Assembly (NCBI GenBank): GCA_023424585.1
Contig: JAFADT010000676.1
Coordinates: 1-11,177, forward strand
Reading direction: 5' to 3'
DNA from: Pseudomonadota bacterium
GTDB lineage: Bacteria > Myxococcota > Myxococcia > Myxococcales > Myxococcaceae
Length of the DNA stretch: 11,177 bases
Positions 6,385-11,177 of this stretch are shown here, one piece after another. Under the pieces are notes generated by a model. The model was not told the origin of the DNA. It made no database searches and saw only the letters and a list, made by a program, of their open reading frames with translations. A program made the translations under genes and the position numbers. Position 1 is the first letter of the stretch, and each line of letters opens with the position of its first letter.

Positions 6385-7614
6385 TCAGTTCAACGGATCC
6401 GTGAGGGGTTCAGGCATGACCCATAGCTCGGTGGGGCGCGCATAGGCCCGGTCGAACGCGAAGAGGATGCCGTTCCACCGGTCCCAGAAGTCCGCCCAGC
6501 TGTACTCGGTCGGCGGGGAGGTGAAGGGGTTGCCGTCGCGGTCCGGCTGGGAATACGCGTAGTCGGCGTAGGTCCAGCGCACCGTGCCGAAGTCCGTCAT
6601 CAAGAACGGCGTCAGCGCCTGGAGGACGGCCGCGCGAGAGACCTCGTCGGTGGGGGAGCCCGCGGGCGTGAAGACGGGCTGGGCCTGATCCAACTGCTCG
6701 CGCCACGCCACGAAGTTGGTGCCCACGGCGATGAGCGCGTCGCGGCGCGCGGGCGTGGGCGCGAGCCGGGCGTCCTCGTAGAGGGCGAACGCGGCGATGA
6801 GCAGGCTCTTCCAGTGCATGCCGGGGAAGAGCAGATCCATGCGGGTGGGGCGCGGCGAGTCCTCCGCGTGCGCGACGGCATAGGCATACGCCTGCTGCGC
6901 CTCCGCGTTCGAGGCGTCCACCAGGGTGAACTCGGTGAGCACGCGCGCGGGAGTGATGGGCCCGGTGGTCGCGGCACGCCAGTCCAGGTACAGGCGCGCC
7001 GAACCGCCGATGTCGTTGTAGATGGCGAGGTTGCCCTCGTGGAGCGTGCGCTCCAGCGTGATGACGATGGCCTCCACCTTGTCGAGCGGCGTCGCGCCCG
7101 GAGCGCTCCAGTAGAGGGCGCCCATGCGCGACGCGGTGGTCAGCAGCGTGCGCGGATCCCCGAGCTGCGAGACGTTGAGCGAGCTGGTCAGCACGCTGAG
7201 CGCCGTGGCCGCGTCCACCGTCAGGCCCTGGATGATGAGCTGGAGGGACAGGTCTTGCAGTCGAAGACGCAGCACGCCGCTCAGCCCCAGCCGATCCAAC
7301 GCGCTCGTCAACGACAGCGAGGGCCGCAGCCGTGCGGCGTCGATGAAGTGCCGCGCGAGCGCGGTGCCATACATGCCCTTGCCGCCGGCCTGGGACGCGT
7401 GCGGCGCGAAGGTGAACCAGTTCGGGCGCGCGCTGCTGGTGCCACCGGGTTGCAGCGTGGGGTCGATGATGCCGCCCAGCTCATACGCGATGTCGATGTA
7501 ACCCAGCGTGATGGTGCGGTTGTCCTCCAGCGGCGTGGGCGCGGACTGGGCCCGGGCGGAGGCGGAGGTGAGGACGAGGAGCGCGCCGAGCAGCGCGACG
7601 GTGGAGCGGCGCAC
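6385..7614 (-). CDS. Secreted protein of unknown function with signal peptide
   Basis: Seen: 409 aa from GTG 7614. MRRSTVALLGALLVLTSASARAQ is a clear Sec signal peptide, probable cleavage after ARA (residue 22). An in-frame GTG at 7683 would add 23 residues rich in Pro before the signal and overlaps the -10 element, so 7614 is preferred. The mature part is mostly alpha-helical by sequence and has no Cys. Striking stretches are NWFTFAPHASQAGG (65-78), GNLAIYNDIGG (195-204), LLFPGMHWKSLLIAAFALYEDARL (261-284) and many Trp/Tyr near the C-terminus (DFWDRWNGILFAF). I cannot assign it to a named family. The 'W.tFA..AS...G' and 'gN..iy.Dig' pattern looks like conserved motifs rather than noise. No lipobox or membrane anchor is seen, so it is periplasmic or exported. 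The histidine kinase follows 68 nt downstream. Confidence 0.8.
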   Translation of the reverse strand: MRRSTVALLGALLVLTSASARAQSAPTPLEDNRTITLGYIDIAYELGGIIDPTLQPGGTSSARPNWFTFAPHASQAGGKGMYGTALARHFIDAARLRPSLSLTSALDRLGLSGVLRLRLQDLSLQLIIQGLTVDAATALSVLTSSLNVSQLGDPRTLLTTASRMGALYWSAPGATPLDKVEAIVITLERTLHEGNLAIYNDIGGSARLYLDWRAATTGPITPARVLTEFTLVDASNAEAQQAYAYAVAHAEDSPRPTRMDLLFPGMHWKSLLIAAFALYEDARLAPTPARRDALIAVGTNFVAWREQLDQAQPVFTPAGSPTDEVSRAAVLQALTPFLMTDFGTVRWTYADYAYSQPDRDGNPFTSPPTEYSWADFWDRWNGILFAFDRAYARPTELWVMPEPLTDPLN

Positions 7615-7672
7615 ATCGGTGTGAGCAGGAGTCGCCAAGGCGAAGATCCAGGGTGGGGGTGGGTGATCGACC

Positions 7673-7700
7673 AAGCTAGGCACAGGGGGCGCCGGTCCAA
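7673..7700 (-). promoter_or_regulatory. Sigma-70-like promoter of the secreted-protein gene
   Basis: On the minus strand, TTGGAC (7700-7695) is followed after 16 nt by TAGCTT (7678-7673). Transcription would start near 7666 and leave a leader of about 50 nt before GTG 7614. No strong Shine-Dalgarno is seen in that leader. Confidence 0.45.
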
Positions 7701-7751
7701 ACCCCAGGCCCTGGCGGAGAACACATGCAGCGTTGAATGGATGACCGTTGG

Positions 7752-7766
7752 GCGCGGTTGACGCGC
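7752..7766 (-). terminator. Small hairpin just after the remnant's stop codon
   Basis: GCGCG (7752-7756) and CGCGC (7762-7766) pair perfectly around a 5-nt loop, 4 nt past the stop of the remnant at 7771. There is no T-run. It may be a relic terminator of the decayed gene, or chance in GC-rich DNA. Confidence 0.25.
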
Positions 7767-7770
7767 GAGG

Positions 7771-8020
7771 TCACCGGGAAAGGCGACGGCGGCGTAGCAC
7801 TTCGGCCCCGCCGAGCCCCAGGCAGGTCGCGGCGAAGAGCCAGACGCCCGGAAGCACGCCAGGCGCCCGGTAGCGCAATTCGACGCGGTGGGGGCCCCGG
7901 GGGCGTGGGCACGGCGCGCACCGCCACGTTCGCAGGCGACCAGCGCAGCGCGTCCTCGACGGAGCTCTCGCCCGGGGCACCGGGGACGCGGATTGTTCCC
8001 GGTCCCCGGCGGCTCCGTCC
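7771..8020 (-). pseudogene. Remnant of a membrane-protein C-terminus (YfhO-like), truncated and frameshifted
   Basis: Seen: on the minus strand one frame reads PGESSVEDALRWSPANVAV, then RAVPTP. Near 7885-7900, at a run of C and G, the sensible reading moves to another frame, HRVELRYRAPGVLPGVWLFA, then ATCLGLGGAEVLRRRRLSR and stop at 7771. The last part is one hydrophobic segment followed by a basic tail, the form of a membrane protein's C-terminus. Known: proteins of the YfhO type end in a beta domain with '(A/H)xVELRYRPPG' just before a last transmembrane helix and a basic tail; the match here is from memory of the family. The usual segment between 'V.v.a' and 'G.H.ve.rY' appears missing, which suggests an internal deletion. 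No start or upstream coding part remains: about 8020 the terminator of the GNAT gene begins. Confidence 0.5.
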
Positions 8021-8025
8021 AGCAT

Positions 8026-8055
8026 GGGAGCACCGGCTCGCGCGCCGGTGCTCCC
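8026..8055 (-). terminator. Strong hairpin terminator of the GNAT gene
   Basis: GGGAGCACCGGC (8026-8037) and GCCGGTGCTCCC (8044-8055) are perfect reverse complements around a 6-nt loop. It starts 8 nt after the GNAT stop codon. No T-tract follows, so it is an intrinsic-like or pause hairpin of the kind common in very GC-rich genomes. It is symmetric and could also act on plus-strand transcription. Confidence 0.75.
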
Positions 8056-8063
8056 TCGGAGGG

Positions 8064-8867
8064 TCACGCGCCCTTCGCGGGGGCGAAGTACGAGCAGAAC
8101 GGCGCCACGTCCCGGTAGCCCATGCGGCGGTAGACGGGCGCGCCGGCCTCCGTGGCATGGAGCACCGTGCGCTCCAGCCCCCACGCGCTCCGGGCCTCCT
8201 CCAGCGCGCGCCGGAGCACCGTCTCCGCGGCGCCCTTGCGGCGGTGCTCCGCGAGCGTCGCCACGAGCGCGATGTACGCGATGCCGTCCACGCGCAGCAC
8301 CACCGTGGACGTCGACGGCACGCCGTCGTGGCAGCCGACGAAGGCCCGGGTCTCGGGGCCGAAGATGCCGGGGGCGGCCAGGGCCTCACGTCCCAGCTCC
8401 TGGGGCGTGTCGTAGCTCGCGGCGTTCACGTCCGCGACGGCGTTGTAGCCCCAGGTGTCGCGCACCGGCCGGAGGTCGAGCGGCGGCAGGGGGCGCACGG
8501 GCGCCAGCAGCTTGTCCGCCACCATGCCCGTCGTGGCCATCCCCGGCTTGAGCCCCCGCGTGGCGAGCAGCGCGTCCGCACGCTCCCGCAGGCCCGGCGC
8601 CAGCCACTCCGGCGTCACCGTGAAGGCCCACCCGTGCGGCCCCTGCGCGAAGTAGCTCGCGGCCGAGTCCACCGCGCGCAGCAGCTCCGCCTCGGTCTCC
8701 GCAGGTCGGTTGAGGAAGGCCATGTTCATCAGCGACCACGTCACGTGGCCCGCGGTGATGAACACGTCCGCACGCTCCACGACCTCTCCACGGGGGAGGC
8801 CCAGCGTCATGAGCCTCCAGGCTCCACGGAACTGCGCATGCGATTCATCGATCTCGGCTCGGGACAC
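8064..8867 (-). CDS. GNAT-family N-acetyltransferase, two-domain type
   Basis: Seen: 267 aa, cytoplasmic. The C-terminal half (about 130-262) is a GNAT fold: strand IAYIALVATLAEHRRKGAAETVLRRALEEA holds motif A, with HRRKGAAE (208-215) as the acetyl-CoA pyrophosphate loop (R/Q-x-x-G-x-G/A), and the end TVLHATEAGAPVYRRMGYRDV is the typical motif B with 'vY.r.GF' form. The N-terminal half (about 1-125) lacks a CoA loop and may be a degenerate GNAT domain, a known layout. The acceptor substrate is unknown. Start: GTG 8867 is preferred, since GGAGG (8876-8880) lies 8 nt upstream at ideal spacing. An in-frame TTG at 8882 would place that GGAGG inside the gene and has no ribosome binding site. It is divergent from the CxxC protein at 8994. 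Confidence 0.87.
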   Translation of the reverse strand: MSRAEIDESHAQFRGAWRLMTLGLPRGEVVERADVFITAGHVTWSLMNMAFLNRPAETEAELLRAVDSAASYFAQGPHGWAFTVTPEWLAPGLRERADALLATRGLKPGMATTGMVADKLLAPVRPLPPLDLRPVRDTWGYNAVADVNAASYDTPQELGREALAAPGIFGPETRAFVGCHDGVPSTSTVVLRVDGIAYIALVATLAEHRRKGAAETVLRRALEEARSAWGLERTVLHATEAGAPVYRRMGYRDVAPFCSYFAPAKGA

Positions 8868-8875
8868 GTGCGGGG

Positions 8876-8880
8876 CCTCC
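8876..8880 (-). promoter_or_regulatory. Ribosome binding site deciding the GNAT start
   Basis: GGAGG on the minus strand with 8 nt spacing to GTG 8867. It decides that GTG, and not the in-frame TTG at 8882, is the initiation codon. Confidence 0.7.
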
Positions 8881-8980
8881 AACTGGGTTCAAGGAATAGG
8901 ATTCTCTGCAATCGCGGATGTTCACGTCTATGTGCGCGCGGGGAGGGGCCCTGCTAAAGCGAGGGCTCGACCTGGGCGCG

Positions 8981-8985
8981 AGGAG
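8981..8985 (+). promoter_or_regulatory. Ribosome binding site of the CxxC protein gene
   Basis: AGGAG lies 8 nt before ATG 8994, supporting this start over the in-frame ATG three codons later at 9003. Confidence 0.65.
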
Positions 8986-8993
8986 CGGCCGCG

Positions 8994-9422
8994 ATGAATC
9001 CCATGGAAGGGCAGCCCTGGCAGACGACGTGCCGGGTCTGTGGCAGGCAGACCTGCCCGAAACCGGAGGCGGTGGCCTCGTGGATGCGGACGATGCTCGA
9101 CCGCGTGCACGGCGCGCAGATGCGCGGCGCGGGTCGCCGCGGACTGCGCGAGGCCCTGGCGATGGAGGGCGTGCTCATCACCACGCACCTGGAGGTGTGG
9201 TCGCGGGCGCTCGAAGGCGTGTGCCCGGACTGCATCGCGCAGGTGGCTCCGGAGACGGACGCGAAGCTCCAGGACCCGGAGGCGATGCACGAGGCGTCGC
9301 TGGAGCGCTGGCGCACCTCCGCGCCGGAGCTGGTCAGCGACGCGGTGGAGTCCGCGGTGGACGACGTGCTCCAGGCCGCGCGAGAGGCCGCCGCTCGCGA
9401 CAAGCCGACGCCCTCCGGGTGA
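8994..9422 (+). CDS. Small putative zinc-binding protein with two CxxC pairs
   Basis: Seen: 142 aa, cytoplasmic, no signal or membrane segment. Cys13-Arg-Val-Cys16 followed by Cys21-Pro, and Cys77-Pro-Asp-Cys80, give two CxxC knuckles about 60 residues apart. That spacing suits one shared zinc site closing a helical insertion. Residues 25-72 and 88-137 look helical and charged. The C-terminal half is rich in Glu, Ala and Asp, and no enzymatic motif is visible. I do not recognise a named family. It has its own ribosome binding site and diverges from the GNAT gene. The next plus-strand gene (DUF692) begins about 240 nt later. A zinc-ribbon adaptor or regulator is the plain reading; a role beside the DUF692 protein is possible only by position. 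Confidence 0.75.
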   Translation: MNPMEGQPWQTTCRVCGRQTCPKPEAVASWMRTMLDRVHGAQMRGAGRRGLREALAMEGVLITTHLEVWSRALEGVCPDCIAQVAPETDAKLQDPEAMHEASLERWRTSAPELVSDAVESAVDDVLQAAREAAARDKPTPSG

Positions 9423-9440
9423 CGTTCGCGAAGGGCCCGC

Positions 9441-9640
9441 TCAGGCTCGGACGGAGAGGGTGAAGCGGACGAGCATGGAAGGGACGAGGTGCCCGGTGGC
9501 CCTGTCGTTGGGTGTCATCGGGAATACGCGCTCCTGGCTCATCGTGCGGGATGCGCAGCGGTACGGGCCGCGCGCTTCGGTGCGTTCCGGATGTGCGCCC
9601 GGCGCGGTCGCCCGCAGAAGGGTCGCGCCACCTGGAGCCG
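9441..9640 (-). pseudogene. Possible minus-strand coding relic between CxxC and DUF692 genes
   Basis: Seen: a minus-strand frame ending at TGA 9441 stays open past 9640. It reads GPYRCASRTMSQERVFPM, TPNDRATGHLVPS, MLVRFTLSVRA and stop, with strong third-position GC up to about 9570. No ribosome binding site is seen before ATG 9542. The antisense plus frame (a 62-residue ORF from ATG 9475 to TGA 9663) has its wobble position on the same bases, so base bias cannot say which strand codes. I favour a decayed C-terminus on the minus strand, with low certainty. Confidence 0.3.
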
Positions 9641-9647
9641 GGCTGGT

Positions 9648-9653
9648 TAGGGT
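9648..9653 (+). promoter_or_regulatory. -10 element giving a leaderless DUF692 transcript
   Basis: TAGGGT fits TAnnnT and ends 6 nt before ATG 9660, so the transcript should start at or next to the start codon. GGTTAGGGT closely resembles TGTTAGGCT before the gene at 2291. There is no Shine-Dalgarno before ATG 9660. Confidence 0.48.
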
Positions 9654-9659
9654 GTGCCC

Positions 9660-11177
9660 ATGACGCGCCCTGCATCGGATTCGTGGTCACTGCCCTGGAT
9701 GGGGCTGGGGCTGAGCAGCAACCTGAGCGCCTCGGACGTGCCGCAGCCGTACCGGCTGCTCGACGCCTCGCCCGGCCTCTTCGACTTCGTGGAGTACAGC
9801 GCGCCCATCGCGCTGGAGGAGGCGAAGGCCCAGGCCACGCTCTTTCCGGAGATGTGGCGCCGGCGCGCGGAGGTGCCGGTCCTCTTCCATCCCGTGCACC
9901 TGAACCTGTGGGGCCCGGAGCTGGAGCCCGCCTCCGCGCTCGCGCAGCTGGACGCGCACGCGCGCGCGGTGGGCAGCCCGTGGGTGGGCAACGACGTGGG
10001 CTGGTGGCACGCGGGCGGCCAGCCCTTCCCGGGCTACCTCTACGTCACGCCCCCGTTCAACGAGGCGGGCGTGCGGGACAGCGCGGCGCACGCGCTCCAC
10101 ATCCAGGCGGGCTTGAGCGTCCCATTGGTGATCGAGAACCCCGCGGTGCTCGCCACGCGTGGCGGCCTGCACGCGCTGGACTTCATGGCGAAGCTGCACG
10201 CGCGCACGGGCCTGCCGCTGCTCCTGGACCTGGGGCACCTCTTCAGCCACCAGCTCTCCGCGGGACTGCCCCTGCGCACGGGGCTGGACGGCTTCCCGTT
10301 GGATCAGGTCGTGGAGCTCCACATCGCGGGCGGCGTGGTGACGCGCAGGGGAGGGCGGACCTTCTACGTGGATGATCACACGCAGCCCGTGCGCGAGGAG
10401 CTGTTCGAGCTGCTGGCCGAGGTGCTCCCGCGCTGCCCGCGCCTGCGCGCCGTCACCTTCGAGGGGGACGGCCATCCGCCGGAGGTGGCGCTCGCGTCGC
10501 TGCGGCGGCTGCGCGCGCTCGTGCCCAAAGCGTCACGGCCCGTCATCGTCCTCCCCGCGTCGCGCGAGCCCGTGCCGGCGCTCACCGGGGACAGCCGCCC
10601 GTGGGCGCTCTTCGACGCGGGCCACGGCGTCACGCCATCCACCGAGGACGAGGATCCCGAGGGCACGCGCGCGGACCGCGACTTCCGGCTGGCGGTGGTG
10701 GCGGAGCAGCTGGACAAGGAGTGGCCCCTCACGCGCCTGCTGCTCGCGGCGACGCCGGAGGGGCTGGAGGCCTTCACGCGCTCGCGCGAGTACCGCGGCC
10801 TCTTCGACGGGCTGGGCAAGTCGCTGTCCCACGCCTTCGCGTCCTGGGCGCGCAAGCGCGTGATGGCCACGCCTTCGGACGGGGTGGCCGCCGCGCTGTC
10901 CCTGGAGATGATGCTGCCGCATGCCTTCCTCCAGGAGCCTCCCGCCCCCGCGCCGGGCCAGGTGGCGCTGGCCGAGGACGTCCGCCTGGGCGCCTTCCCC
11001 GCGGACCTGACGGAGCTCGTCTTCGCCGCACGGGCGCTGCGGCGGCACCTCACCGGCCGTGCGTGGGCCTGCGGGGCGCTGGAGGTGTCCGGCCTGGAGG
11101 CCCTGTCGCAGGTGGCGGCCCGGCCGGGGCCGGGCCCGTGGCGCTTCGCCATCCGCCGCAAGGGCTCGGGCTTCGAG
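9660..11177 (+). CDS. DUF692 (MbnB/TglH-like multinuclear iron) protein with C-terminal extension, 3' end outside window
   Basis: Seen: ATG 9660 opens a frame of 506 codons that runs off the right edge without a stop. Residues about 12-285 follow the DUF692 plan: MGLGLSSNLSA (14-24); FDFVEYSAP with Glu45; VLFHPVHLNLWG with His77/His80; NDVGWW (111-116); LVIENP with Glu159; LLLDLGHLFSH with Asp190/His193; ELHIAGG with His221; VDDHTQPV with Asp239/His240; TFEGDGHPPE with Glu268. These His/Asp/Glu positions are the expected metal ligands of the TIM-barrel fold. Known: MbnB and TglH members are multinuclear iron enzymes that oxidatively modify Cys residues of peptides, usually with a separate partner protein. 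The C-terminal part (about 290-506+) is unlike DUF692; it has helical stretches (LAVVAEQLDKEW, AFASWARKRVM, LSLEMMLPHAF) and may be a fused partner. The start is supported by the -10 element at 9648. Confidence 0.87.
   Translation, partial: MTRPASDSWSLPWMGLGLSSNLSASDVPQPYRLLDASPGLFDFVEYSAPIALEEAKAQATLFPEMWRRRAEVPVLFHPVHLNLWGPELEPASALAQLDAHARAVGSPWVGNDVGWWHAGGQPFPGYLYVTPPFNEAGVRDSAAHALHIQAGLSVPLVIENPAVLATRGGLHALDFMAKLHARTGLPLLLDLGHLFSHQLSAGLPLRTGLDGFPLDQVVELHIAGGVVTRRGGRTFYVDDHTQPVREELFELLAEVLPRCPRLRAVTFEGDGHPPEVALASLRRLRALVPKASRPVIVLPASREPVPALTGDSRPWALFDAGHGVTPSTEDEDPEGTRADRDFRLAVVAEQLDKEWPLTRLLLAATPEGLEAFTRSREYRGLFDGLGKSLSHAFASWARKRVMATPSDGVAAALSLEMMLPHAFLQEPPAPAPGQVALAEDVRLGAFPADLTELVFAARALRRHLTGRAWACGALEVSGLEALSQVAARPGPGPWRFAIRRKGSGFE

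Noticed and set aside
7615..7683. N-terminal extension of the secreted protein starting at GTG 7683
   Set aside because: It would place 23 Pro-rich residues before the signal peptide and overlaps the likely -10 element; GTG 7614 gives a standard Sec signal.
9512..10375. Plus-strand 287-codon frame and the frame at 10372-10863 over the DUF692 region
   Set aside because: Both are Arg/Ala/Gly-rich shadows. The frame from ATG 9660 gives a continuous 506-residue protein with DUF692 motifs.
1..11177. CRISPR arrays, tRNAs, insertion sequences, attachment sites
   Set aside because: I saw no regularly spaced repeats, no tRNA-like cloverleaf with CCA end, no transposase motifs and no terminal inverted repeats with target duplications.

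Overview
The window is GC-rich, and every confident gene strongly prefers G or C at the third codon position. Gene content (abundant Cys-anchored lipoproteins with Asp/Thr/Gly linkers, a soluble PAS histidine kinase, a class III cyclase, a DUF692 protein, genes with little Shine-Dalgarno signal) suggests a myxobacterial chromosome such as the Myxococcus/Corallococcus group. That assignment is inference from style and gene content, because no rRNA or other marker is present. I see no tRNA, rRNA, CRISPR array, insertion sequence or phage gene.

Layout. (1) The left edge carries the 5' end of a minus-strand class III nucleotidyl cyclase, followed by about 370 bp of non-coding DNA. (2) On the plus strand, a Cip1/lectin-like lipoprotein lies 4 nt upstream of a TIGR02452-type poly(ADP-ribose) glycohydrolase macrodomain protein, probably in one transcript. 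(3) A 765-aa lipoprotein built of carboxypeptidase-regulatory-like beta domains follows, apparently from a leaderless promoter. Just behind it is a decayed copy of its own promoter and first codons. (4) Two minus-strand genes follow: a secreted protein of unknown function and a PAS-PAS histidine kinase, 68 nt apart. (5) About 450 bp hold the promoter of the secreted gene and a frameshifted remnant of a membrane-protein C-terminus. (6) A minus-strand two-domain GNAT acetyltransferase ends in a very clean hairpin and diverges from a plus-strand protein with two CxxC pairs. (7) The right edge is filled by a long plus-strand gene that runs off the window. Its first ~285 residues are a DUF692 (MbnB/TglH-like multinuclear iron) domain and its remaining >215 residues are a second, unrecognised region.

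How the genes relate. The lipoproteins and the secreted protein point to cell-surface functions. The histidine kinase has no adjacent response regulator. The most notable system-level possibility is the right end: a DUF692 oxidase-like enzyme, an apparently fused C-terminal partner, a nearby Cys-pair protein and an ambiguous Cys-containing small ORF abutting its start codon. This is a lead and not a demonstrated biosynthetic system. The other interesting theme is decay: three stretches read as gene remnants or ambiguous relics (about 4604-4695, 7771-8020, 9441-9640).
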